DNA from: Naganishia liquefaciens
Lineage: Eukaryota; Basidiomycota; Tremellomycetes; Filobasidiales; Filobasidiaceae
Direction of reading: 5' to 3'
Assembly (NCBI GenBank): GCA_013423385.1
Contig: BLZA01000005.1
Location: forward strand, 496,001-560,000
DNA length: 64,000 bases
The notes beneath the pieces were generated by a model that was not told where the DNA came from, searched no databases, and saw only the letters and a program-made list of their open reading frames with translations. The position numbers and the translations under genes are program-made. Shown here piece by piece: positions 34,049-44,589 of the stretch. Positions within the stretch are counted from its first letter, which is position 1. Each line of letters opens with the position of its first letter.

Positions 34049-36030
34049 CTATCGCTCATTCTCTCGGTCCGCCTCGCTTTCAATCACAAGTATCCGCTTC
34101 AACACGGCCAAAACGGCCCTCAATGCCCGCGTCCATGATTCCTCTGCCTCGGTACTGCTTGGTCCGGAGCCTGAACCGCCGCCGCTTACGCTGCCAACAA
34201 GCCCAATCGATGACATGCCCATATTGGCGGAGAGTTTGATCGAATGCCCGGCGATTTTGTCTCTGTGAATTCTGGAGAGAACGTTAGCAAGGCTTGGTCT
34301 GCAGGAGGGTTCTCGCCTGCTTACTCGATTCCACCTCCCGCCCAGCCGCGACCATGTGTCTTGCCAAAGGCTAACAACTGGCGGAGACAGTCCAGCATAC
34401 CGACGAGCGCGTAGTTGAAACGTCGATTCTGCAAAAGTCTTGCAGCTGAAAGGTCTGTCGATGCAAAGCTGTAGGAGAGTCAGCGAAGCCAAATGTCGAT
34501 AGCGAAGAGCACTCACAGCTCGTAGGTATTCTTCGAGGGCGGTAGCTCATCCACTCGAGAAAACGAACCAAAAGGAATAATCTTGTATCTAAACGTGCTG
34601 TTAGCTAGGGATGCGTCATTTTCCGACGGGGCAGAGGGACCTACGTTTCAAATTGACACCCGACCTTGACCGCTACCCGATCGATGCATAAGGCGACCAA
34701 GCCCAGCGCTGCATTTATCTCGACCCAATCAACAACGGGCCGTCCGCCAAGCCGAAGCCCGTTGATCGTGCCGACGGTCTGCCCCGTATATGCCTGGGCA
34801 TGATACGCCGTGCGACCTGTGCGTTCTGCATGCGAATTGACCGGCGTCGCTCTTCCCATCGGAGATGTTGGATGCAATGGCACATGTCCGATTTGGAAGA
34901 CGTCATTGTAGACATTGGCAGTCTCCAGTCGTTGCAGCGTCTGCGTTGCCAATAAATGCGCCGTCTCTTCTGTCGCGAGTTCGTCCTCGAGATCATGGAC
35001 GGCTTGTTGGGCTTCATGATACGTCACGAGAAACGCGCGTTCTTCGGCCTCAAGTGCTGCCTCTTCCGCTGTGATGAGCCGCTCCTCCTCCGCGAGCGCA
35101 GCCGACTCCATCTCGAGTGCTTCCAGTTGCGCCAACAGAGTCGCATTCGTCGCCTCGAGGTCCGCTTTACGTTGCTGGAGGCGCCGATACTCATCGTCCG
35201 TGTATGTCTCATAAACAGACGTCCTCAATGGCACATCTTCTCCTGGCTTCCGATCCTCCGTCTCAGCACCCTGTCTCCGCCGTTTACCCTCCTGGAAGTT
35301 GCGCTCAAAGGAGATATAGACATCCCTCTCACGCTGGGCATCTTCCAAACGGCTCTGCAGCTGGTACTGCAGCGCCCGTGCGCATTCGCCACAGAGCGGA
35401 TGATCGTGCGGTGTGCGCGAGGTTAGGAGAGAAAGCAGCGATGCTGTGAGATTCTGTTTCTGTTTCTGGTTCGCTGTAGCGCTCGTTTTCGACGTCGATG
35501 TGTCGTTCCCTCGTCGCTCGTTGTGCGTACCTAGCTGACGCTGTGACCCCGTCTTGGGTTTCGGCAAAGGCACACTCGGTCCAATCTGACTCTGCGAGAG
35601 CAGAATATAAGACTCTCCCGGGTGACGATGACCACCTATGCCAACGTTGACGCTCGTCCCATGCCTTTGGACTTTGGGTCCGCCCTCGCGTCGCTTCTTT
35701 TCCCGCTCGACAAGTGTTGAAAGGTAGGCGGCCTTGCTTTCCGGCTGCGCAGGGATCTTTGCGAGTTTCTCGAGCGGTGAGAGAGAGCTGGCCGGGTCAG
35801 CATCTTCTTCCGGTGGAAGCGATCCTGCGATCACATACGGTATGAGCGAGATCGTGTCAGGGTAGCGAGAACGGACTTACCAGCGATGATGTCGTATTGC
35901 GACTGTGAGAGATCGCTCAGACTTGCGTCCAGCAGGAGCGGCTGAGGTGCTCGTCAGCTGCAGAGCGCCGAAAACACACGATGCTCACCTGTCTACAGCG
36001 CTGGCATGTATACCCGTGGTCCTGGGACAT
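34049..36030 (-). CDS. ATG6: Beclin-1/Atg6 (Vps30), PI3-kinase complex subunit
   Basis: Six exons: 36030-35989, 35941-35881, 35824-34645, 34588-34517, 34468-34325 and 34271-34049, giving 573 aa. The N-terminus has a CxxC pair (CQRCRQ) and a PLLLDASLSDLSQSQYD box. A middle low-complexity part with a second CxxC (CGEC) is followed by a long coiled coil (Glu, Leu, Ala-rich, about residues 230-330). The conserved C-terminal domain has TANVYNDVFQIG, TINGLRLGG, VEINAALGLV, PFGSFSRV and WTRALRAVLAVLKRIL. Atg6 is the regulatory subunit of Vps34 complexes for autophagy and vacuolar sorting, which also supply the PI3P read by FYVE proteins such as PEP7 (902-4174). The final domain is interrupted by a Gly/Ser-rich insertion (SGGGSGSGPSS). 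Confidence 0.93.
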
Positions 36031-36220
36031 GGCGATGGAGGAGGGAAGAAGATGAAGGAGGAATTCGCACGAGCGCTGCAGATGACGAGTCACTCGCACT
36101 CGCGCCGATCGCTCGGCGGGGGAATATCGCTCTCATTGATTTCAACCGACACCTTGTTCACCGGGGCTGTCTGTCTTGCTGCCTCTGCTTCTCGTGGTGT
36201 TAGCCATCGACATTTTTATC

Positions 36221-37511
36221 ATGCTCATCCGTCCCTTGGCCGTATGCCGGCGCTCTGTATCTCTCGCTCCCGGCACGCGGTTACTGTCATACCGCTCACC
36301 GGTTCTGCAAAACTCTTTGAACGCATCTCTTGCTTGCACTTTACCGAGACTGCGCCGGCCGCATGTCAAGTCCTCAGTCAGCCTTGCAGAGAACAAATTT
36401 GCACTATCGCCTTCAAGTAGTACGGTATTCCCCAGCCTTGCCGTCAAGAGACGGTATGCCACGAATTCTACAAACACAAAGCCCGTTCCTCAGAAGTCCG
36501 TAAGTCTCACCTGCAACCTCTCCTCCTTCCGCTCACACGACGAATAGACAGCATCTTCTTCGCAAGTGACGCCTTCACCCAACACAAGTACAACACCTAC
36601 AACGCCAGAACTTCGAGAATCCCCTTACACGATCCCCAATGCGCTCACCCTTGCGCGTATTCTCTCGTGTCCCGTTCTCGGCTATTGCGTCGTCAAAGGC
36701 GAGTTTGAATGGGCGACGGGGATCCTTGTGCTCGGTGGATTCAGCGATTGGGTAAGCGCTTTTTCTCCACCTGTATACATGCTATACTGTTTCCGGCTGA
36801 TCTACGGACTCGTTCGTTTCAGCTCGACGGATACATCGCGCGGCGGTTCAATATGCGATCCGTCTTCGGTACTATCCTGGATCCGGCAGCGGATAAGACT
36901 TTGATGACGACGCTTGTCGTGACGCTTGCATACAAGGGTCTCTTACCAAGTATGTTCTGGCTTCCCAGTAAGACTCTGCACAACAACTCTGACGCGCATG
37001 TTTTTCTAGTGCCGCTCGCCGTTCTGATTCTCGGTCGCGATGTCGCCCTCTCACTCTCCGCATTCTACTACCGATATATCTCCCTCCCAGAACCTGTGAG
37101 TCGGCGCACAGGTTCGCTCGCAGAACAGAATTTGACCTGGTTTTCGCATCGAAGAAAACTTTCAAGCGGTACTGGGACTTCTCCATCCCGTCAGCCGAGG
37201 TTCGGCCGACGCAGATCTCAAAGGTTTGTCCCGCTTCGGTCTGCAAAATCCTTATCAGATATTGACCCTGTGCTCTGCATAGTATAATACTGCCTTGCAG
37301 CTCGTTCTGATGGGTACTACCACAGTATCTCCGCTTCTCGGGGTAGACATCTCCATGCCCCTTCAAGCACTCCAGTAAGTGCTTCAGGGCCTAGCTTAGA
37401 TGGCTTGCTAATATGGCATCGCTTAGATGGACAGTGGCGGGTACGACATTATGGAGCGGACTGAGCTATATCGGAAGTAAAGACGCTGTGAAGATACTCA
37501 GCAAGAAGTAG
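36221..37511 (+). CDS. CRD1: Cardiolipin synthase, mitochondrial CDP-alcohol phosphatidyltransferase
   Basis: Seven exons: 36221-36499, 36548-36751, 36823-36949, 37010-37095, 37155-37223, 37301-37374 and 37427-37511, giving 307 aa. The first ~95 residues are Arg/Ser-rich without acidic residues at the start, as in a mitochondrial presequence. The catalytic signature D-x2-DG-x2-AR-x8-G-x3-D-x3-D is complete, split by the intron after SDW and continuing LDGYIARRFNMRS, FGTILDPAADK. Several hydrophobic helices follow (AVLILGRDVALSLSAFYY). The YIARRFNMRSVFGTILDPAADK wording matches eukaryotic CRD1/CLS1, which joins CDP-DAG and PG in the inner membrane. Confidence 0.93.
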
Positions 37512-37991
37512 GGGTGCTTTTCCGCCATGATCTCCCGCCCGGAATGTCAATCTCAATTGTGCAGAGCAGTACCTTGAGGCGCCTTCATCAAGCCTAGGAC
37601 GAGGACATGCTGTCGGGTGACGTATCAAGGACTGTCAACAACTGACAAGATCTCGAATGGCAGGACGTACGAGCAGCACATCAATAAATTCTCGCAGTCC
37701 TCGTGACTTGTGCTCGTCATTCGAACATTTTGTATTGTACTCAAAGAGTATACCGAGAATGCAGAGATTGTATTCTTACCGAGCAAGCTGTCATGCAGGT
37801 TGCCGGTGGAGCCATATATCCAGCTCACGAAAAAAGTGCTACATATCGAGCCGAGCATAAATGAAGCCGGCCGCCGGATTTTGGCATTTCGCGGTCAATC
37901 GAGGTCCCGAGCGAGTGTACTTTCACATATGCTTGGTTTCCGCGTCTCGAGAGCCCAAAAGACGAGTTCCAATGCCATCGCTACCGCCAGC
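37512..37991. other. Intergenic region between CRD1 and the metaxin gene
   Basis: About 480 bases. A 77-codon minus-strand frame (37625-37858) has no family features. Terminator and promoter sequence are presumed. Confidence 0.5.
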
Positions 37992-39230
37992 ATGCCGTCC
38001 ACTACTTCATCCTGGGTACCTCAGCCCATTCTGAGCTTATACAGCAAGTTCCCCCTTGTCGTCCTTCCCCAAGACGTCCCTCCGTCAGGCAGCCTGAATC
38101 CAACCAAGCCGGTCCTCTGGGTACGTCATAGTCTATGGCAGCTCTTCTACGCAATACAGAGCCCTGATATCGTTTCTGGCAGGTATCGCCATCGCATGCT
38201 GAAGATCCGTTTGGCTGGGCGAGCTCTGATCCCGCCTGTCTCCGCGTACAATTGCTGTTCTTGCTGCGCGGAGTCGACGTCGCTTTCAGGCCATGGATAA
38301 ATAGGGATGCTGCGCCAGAAGGTGAGACGCTATTCACCTTGCCTAGATCGTCTGCTCATTGATATTTAGGAACGCTACCGGCTCTGCACTTGCCGTCAAA
38401 TGAATTGCTGGCCGCGTCGGAGATCAGACAATGGTTGGACAGGGAGTATCCGTTACCCAGTGATGTCAAGGAGTACGCAGTGTGCTATATCAGTTTCTCT
38501 TACATGGTGGCTAAGTGATGGTCTCGCCCACAGGTTGAACGGCATGCCGAATCAGGACGCCCACACCACGGCACTAGCGTATTCGCATCTCGTGCTCCAG
38601 AAAATATACCCCGCATATGTGAGACCCTCGCTCTCTTACCGTACCAACATATTCATGCTGATACTCTCTCAAGGTGGCTGCGACCGCACCTGCGTCAACT
38701 TCAATCCACCTTCCGTGGCCACTCAACACCTTTGCTTTCGGCTCGATCGAAGATCTTTCGCCCGCAAAACAGCCAGCAAAAGGTGGCAGCACGAGTCTCG
38801 ACGGAATCCACATCCCAGCGGCTCTGTATGCGTTGATTCCTGATAGGGTGCTGTACACTCTGAATGCGGGGACACGCGGCGTCAGCGCGTCTGAGACCAA
38901 GCGAGCTTTGAAGGAGGGGATCGAGGGCATCTCAGCCCTAGGAGAGTTTTGCCGGCAACATGTCGATGCGACCAGCGGAGGATGGTTCCTGAATGCCGTG
39001 TATGTCTTGCTTCCGTGGATGTGTATCTCTTCGCTCATGGCTACCTCACGATCTTGATCAACAGTCGGCCATCACCACTCGATGCTTTGATTGCTTCGCA
39101 TGTCCACCTACTTCTCCAGCTGGATCCTTCATCGCATCTTCGTCGAGCAGCCGAGAACGAGCCAGAATTGTGTCAGTATGTCGACAGGGTGATGCGTTAT
39201 GCATCGGATAGGTCGTCTAGGACGGATTGA
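37992..39230 (+). CDS. Metaxin/SAM37-like mitochondrial outer-membrane protein
   Basis: Six exons: 37992-38120, 38183-38321, 38370-38472, 38534-38618, 38674-38999 and 39065-39230, giving 315 aa. The fold is GST-like: a thioredoxin-like N-terminal half (LPALHLPSNELLAASEIRQW, WLDREYPLP) and a helical C-terminal half (PSPLDALIASHVHLLLQLD, ELCQYVDRVM). The FGWASSDPACLRVQ segment and the loss of GST catalytic residues are typical of metaxins, which belong to the sorting and assembly machinery (Sam35/Sam37) that inserts beta-barrels. The last intron (39000-39064) was chosen because it joins FLNAV to RPSPLDAL, the usual metaxin wording. There is no obvious C-terminal membrane anchor, so Sam35-type or soluble metaxin is as likely as Sam37. 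Confidence 0.75.
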
Positions 39231-39389
39231 AACGAAACGGAGGTATTCACCAACCTGTATGCAAGCTCTGCCTTCGAAGACTAGGACCTCATAGGCTTCC
39301 GCATTTCGGCCTCCTCGCAAGCTTCGACATGGCACTGATCGCGCTTGGCGTCGCTGAGAACCGAACAAAGTGTCTAGACGACTTGTCGT

Positions 39390-42308
39390 CTATCTCCAAT
39401 GTTTCCGAACCTCATGTAGATCGCCATGCGTCGGAATGCAGCACAAGATGTTAATACAGTGGATGCGCCGTCCCTGAGAACCCATCCAAAACCCATCCGC
39501 TCTATTGCGGTACATAATCCTGTGTAGCAGCAAATTGTCAGATCCCTTTCGCTGGAGCCTCATCGCGATACTTGCCATTTTCCCGTTATCCCTATCCGGA
39601 CTCATCACCCGTGCAAACTCGAGGTACAGCCGGAACATGTAACTCTGAAGATCCTCTCTTCTCCAAGCTGAATGCGAAAAATCGGGTCAGTCCGCGTCAT
39701 ATGTCGGGGCCGGCAAGTAGCCATACTTTTTTCCACCCAACATTGTCCATTACTGGCTATTCTACGAGCCACTTCATCGTGCCCGCCTTTGCCTTTTGGT
39801 GTTCCCCGGAAGCTATGATGCGTTTGTCAGCTTGCGTTGGCAGGACTGTTGACTGTACTTACAAGGCGAGAATAGAAAAGACGTCTGAATAATCCATCTT
39901 GGATGGGACATACGCATACCATTCTGGCAGAGTCTGGGTATCTGCGCGAGGATGACATCAGCTCGTCAGATGCCATGAGTTCAGAAACGAGACACGTACT
40001 CCACTCGGGGAAGATGGAGGCCTTGATGACCATGCTGCAAGCCGGACAGGTATTGAGCGAGAGAGCTCGAGATACAAGCCTCATTACGTACTTTTTGCTA
40101 GCCATCAACCTTGGGAATCTTGAACTCCAAGCGTTTCCATCAGTCTGTTATTGATATCAGTTGATCCGGGCGCGACCGCGCGTCCACGCTCGACTTACGT
40201 CAAAGACATATTTGAATGCATTCGATCGTTCCGGACTATCCTTGCTGCCAAAGTCGATCTCCTGACTGTGAATAAGGCATTAGCACCGTTGACGTAAACA
40301 CTTTCGCATATAAACTCACTTCATCTCGTCGCAGGTACCATCGCCACCATCACATTGCCAGTGTCCACCGCTAAGCTTGACATCCATGTAGTACTGTCCG
40401 AGCGTATTGGCCGGGTACTCGTTCTCGACGGCTCTTCCGCTGACACCGACGGGTTCCAGGATCGAACGGGGCGCCGTCGACTTGGCATTGGCCATGAAAT
40501 GCAGCCGCTCACGGTGCGAGTCTCGCCATTTCGCACCCGTGTTCTTGTTGTGCTGCAAACCGGTGGCAAGCCCACGCTGCGAGCGTCATCAGATCAGCAC
40601 TATGTGACCCCAAAGCTCCGTGATTTCCCCTCACCCAGTACAGCTTGTTGCTCTTGGCGTTCCATGCAGGATCATCCCCGACATCGTCACGCCTTCCATC
40701 TTTGCCGACAGGGGTAATGGGAATGTCCGCGTGCAGCAGCGTCCGCGAGGGCACAAAGATCGGCATGATGCGAGTATGAGGTTTTGGTTGGGATTTCTCC
40801 GTCTTTTGCTCAATCGTGATGCCGTGTTTGTGAAGGAGCTGTGAGCGCAATGAGACATGAGTCGAGGGATCAGCGGTGCCGGCACACAACTCACAGAAGG
40901 GTGGTTACAGGGATTCATGGCAGACAGGTGCGAGGACACGAACGTGTCGTGCGCGTCTGCAATATCGATCAGTATGGATTCCCTGACCGAAAGCCTATTC
41001 CTTACCGGGTTCCGCGTCACCCTTGACTGCAGGACTGTCTTTGGGACACGCGTTCAACCAATTCATCTCGGCAACGTCCTTGTCATTCGTGTTTTTGGTC
41101 ACTGTAACGCGGATATGAGCCGGTTGGCAGCTTTTGCGCAGGAAAGCAGCGTACACTGATGCCTCTTGGCCAGGTCTGTCAACTCCTTCATTCGATCATG
41201 GCTCGGCATGATACTCGGCTGATCATGAATTGTAAAGGTCGCCCTGTGGTGTATGACGCGTGTCAGCAAGAGCATCAAACTGCTCGAGGCAAAAAAGACG
41301 CACCTAAAGTCCGAGAGTAGGTTCATGAACGGTTCCATCAAGTTGACCTGAGCGTCGGCGCGTGGTCTCGACGCCCACCAGTGATCCCGCGAGTAATCGT
41401 CGTTCCACTGCAATTCCCGCAACCGGGTCAGCTGACGTGAGGTGTAGCCCGCACCTCGTCTGTGCTCACCTGAATCTCCACCTTGCCCTTCTTCACAATC
41501 ATGGTAAAGGTCTCGACCGTCTTTTCGGCCTCGAGATTCCTCTTTTCCAGCTCGGCATGGTCAAAGGCGTAGAATGGCAGCAGCGTTTGCATGATCCTTG
41601 TTGGAGCGGAGCCTTCAGCTCAACCACAGCATGAACGACGGAGAAAGAGAAAAAGACTCACGAGTCATACTCGTCCGGGAGCAAAACACCCCGGTTCTTT
41701 GCAAACTCCCACCACTCGTCGAATCCCTTGGGCGGGTTCCTGCCCCAACGCGTCTTGTACTCTTGCACGGCCTCCTCGAGAGTCCTGCTCTGGCGTGAAA
41801 GCATGTCCTGCCACTTCCGCTCTCCATTCATGAGCAGTCCCAGAATCGGATTCGTCAATGTTTCCTTGATATCGGCTGGATTGACGTTGGCGCTGCTGTT
41901 GGCCTTGTGTGGCGGGATGAACGCTGCCTGCTTGGCACGAACGATACCATCCGATACATTCTCCAACACGAGCTGCTCGGCACGCTGCTTTTCCTCGTGA
42001 CTGAGCGCGTCAAACGGACTCATAAAGAGACACCGTCCATACTCGTCAAACTCGGCTGGCTTCTTGCCCGAGAGGAACCCGCCACCGAGACCGTTCCCGG
42101 CGCCGCCGGTACCGGCGAACGGCAAGCCCCAATTGGCCGGATGCAGAGCCTTGGCGGCGTCGGGCGTGCGTTCGGCGACGAATTGACGGGTGGTCGGATG
42201 GGAAGACGCGATGGTGAGGATGAGGATGCCGAGGAGGAACGATGCGAGGAAGATGTACCGCCTCGGGAGGCCAAAGGCCGCGCGCGGGCTGAATACAGGG
42301 ACTGGCAT
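39390..42308 (-). CDS. CAP10-family glycosyltransferase (capsule/xylosyltransferase-like)
   Basis: Fourteen exons: 42308-41662, 41596-41470, 41431-41304, 41243-41155, 41101-41006, 40956-40895, 40838-40635, 40576-40320, 40265-40199, 40144-40092, 40034-40000, 39941-39863, 39812-39727 and 39667-39390, giving 735 aa. It is a type II membrane protein: a short basic N-terminus, one helix ([19 protein letters not shown]), then a lumenal part. Signatures are [100 protein letters not shown] and [20 protein letters not shown]10 and CXT1 proteins act in the Golgi on capsule or glycolipid xylose. The subgroup cannot be set from sequence. The last ~45 residues after LEFARV are poorly conserved, so a further 3' intron is possible. 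Confidence 0.88.
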
Positions 42309-42646
42309 GCTATGGGTTGCGGGGCGCGCTGCCTGATCACGGGGAAGAGGAGGGCGGCGAGGACGACTGTGTCAGATGAACAATTCGCGATTTGACGAGT
42401 GTGGTTGCCAGCTCATGCCGCACAGAAATCCCGCCGCCGCGCGCGCTTGAGGGACCCGCGGGGCTTGATTTCTTATTTTAATTAATTAGCGAATGGCAGC
42501 CAGATCGCGCGCGCGGCGCGTGGAATGGAATGGAATGGAATGATAAATCAATGAATGCATAGGGGCTCGCGCGACCCCGTTCAGCGGGCCACTATAGTGA
42601 AGTGCTTTTTACGCTCGATGCTATACTATATACGTCTATCCGGGCC
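42309..42646. other. Intergenic region between CAP10 start and Sec61 alpha end, with simple repeats
   Basis: These 338 bases hold an AATTAATTA patch, a GCGCGCGCGGCGCG run near 42507-42520 and a TGGAA tandem repeat (42521-42541). It is otherwise promoter sequence for the CAP10 gene. Confidence 0.5.
42521..42541. repeat. TGGAA tandem repeat, about four copies
   Basis: Four consecutive 5-bp units directly follow a GC-only run of CG dinucleotides. It is a plain microsatellite in the CAP10 promoter. Confidence 0.85.
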
Positions 42647-44346
42647 TTACATGACTGTCGGGTGCGTTCGGTCGCTCATCAGCAGGTTTTCAAGGCCAAG
42701 CGACAAGACTACTCACGCAGATCCCCCATGCCGGCACCACCTTCGGGACCCATGATTTCCTTCATACCGAGTTCAAACACTGAGGAAAAGGCACCATCAG
42801 CCAGGCCCATCTACGAGCCACAACTCGCCCGCATGGCACTCACAGTTGTAAATCGTCGTCGCCGTCGCCACAAATGCCACTCCGCCGCCATACACGCCCA
42901 AAACATCACCGACGACGGCCAAGGCAGCCAGCAATGCCGCGCCACTAGCCGCGGCCGTCGGCAACACTTTTTTCAACTCGCGCACCATGCTTCCCTCTCG
43001 ATGACCGGAAATGACGAGCTGCTGCTCCTTGAACTGCTTGGCGAGCTCGTGCGGGCCGGAGCCCGAGACGACAAGCCACGCGCTGGCAATCAATGCCGAG
43101 GCGGCGATGAGGCATGTTGCGTACGTGACGAATTGAATAGGGGAGAGGAGGGCAGCAATGAGAGAGTGAGGAGGGGTGAGGAGGCGGATCAGGCCGGAGG
43201 AGCAGGCAGATTGGAGGGTCGGGTGCGTGATTTCCGAGAGGGGTCGCCATGCACCGGTGATGAAGCGCGAGACGAGGTTGCCCGGCGCGAGCTGATAGAG
43301 CGCGTGCGAGGCGAGGAAGAGGTGCGAAGCGAGGGAGCCCGTGACGATCAGCGGAATCGAGGACGTGTAGAGGAGCTTGACGGGGTAATTGACGCGCATG
43401 CCACGGGCACGCATGTTTTTCAACGGGACTTCGGTTCGGAATGATTGAACAAAGACAGCGGCGAAGAAGAGCGCGACGGTGGTGATCAGGGACCACACGT
43501 TGGGCAGGTAGTCACGGTAGAATGCGTTGCGAAGCGCGCGCGACTTGGAGTGCGACTTGAGAATGGCGTGCACGAGCGCGATGAGGGAACCCTGGTATTG
43601 CGGTCCGGCCACAGTGGATTCCCAGCTGAGGGAGAGCGCCGAGGAGATGAGGTTGGATGCGGTCGTGCCGGCGATAAAGTTGCTGATACCGCTGCCGACG
43701 GCGTACCCTGCCGAGGTGATTTCGTCGAGCGCGATAACAACGGCGGTAGCGCCGACGAGTTGGAAGATGATGAGGAAGATGGTTGTCGCACCGAGGGAAG
43801 AGACGGGGCCATATGTGCCGGCTAGGATGAGAACGAGGGATTGTACGAGGGCGATGACGAGGGTGAGGACTGCCAGCAAGGGTCAGTACGCGCGGAGGCC
43901 CTGTACGCCCTCATGTCTCACCCTTTTGAGCGAGCGCGAACAAAGACCTATCCTCTCGCTTGCCAAAATCGACATCAATCCACCCGACGGCCGCGGCCGC
44001 CTGACACGCAAACGCCGCCGTCACGATCGGCCCGACACCCAACTCTGCGAGACTGCCCCTTCGCGCGGCCAAGATATTCCTCAGATGCGCCCAGGGGTCG
44101 GCCACGTCCATGGCGAGTGCATGGCCGGCATTGGCGCCAAAGATGGGGAAGGACTGGAGGGAGAGGTAGATGGCGACTGTCGCGGCGGTCCAGATGGCGC
44201 GTTCGGTGATGTCTATGCGGCCGAGCGGGGCTTCCACCGAGGGGATGAGCGGTGAGAGGGGACGGAGTGTCTCGAGGAGGCGGACTGCAGGGAGGCAAAG
44301 GGATGTCAGCGGGATCATGAAGCGAGCAAGACGGGGACTGACCCAT
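42647..44346 (-). CDS. Sec61 alpha/SecY-family translocon channel, divergent (Ssh1-like)
   Basis: Five exons: 44346-44343 (ATGG), 44284-43922, 43869-42844, 42779-42717 and 42654-42647, giving 487 aa. Family blocks are IPSVEAPLGRI, the LRNILAARRGSLAELG helix, GSGISNFIAG, the cytosolic loop FRTEVPLKNMRARGMRVNYP with IKLLYTSSIP-type continuation, KEQQLVISGHREGSMVRELK and PTAAASGAAL. The length and ten-helix pattern match Sec61 alpha. Loops differ from canonical Sec61 (for example TTASNL after the GSGIS motif), which suggests the Ssh1-type second translocon, but an orthology test is needed. The first intron follows ATGG with donor GTCAGT. The last 8-nt exon gives an ending DLLM; the alternative is a stop at 42709-42711. 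Confidence 0.85.
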
Positions 44347-44512
44347 GGTGCGAGCTTGCGGGTGGTCTGCTTGAGTGGTGAATCGCCCGGACGATGAGGT
44401 GGATACCGACACCCTGTTCACTGATTCGCTCTGCGCCCCGCGACACGCGGGTCAATTGGATCCGCATCCGCATCCGGCCGCCGAGGTGACTAGCGCCGGC
44501 GATCACCTGGGC

Positions 44513-44553
44513 AGCGGGACAATAGCGGGACAATAGCGGGACAATAGCGGGAC
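44513..44553. repeat. 11-bp tandem repeat AGCGGGACAAT, 3.7 copies
   Basis: Three full units and a partial one lie in the divergent promoter between the Sec61 alpha gene and TERT, ending about 37 bp before the TERT start. No role is evident. Confidence 0.9.
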
Positions 44554-44589
44554 CGTGCTTCAACCTGATGAGCATCCTTTCATCACTGA

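Noticed and set aside
34641-35834. The coiled-coil ORF as a generic myosin/kinesin-like protein
   Set aside because: TINGLRLGG, VEINAALG and YKIIPFGSFSRV are Beclin evolutionarily conserved domain motifs, so it is Atg6.
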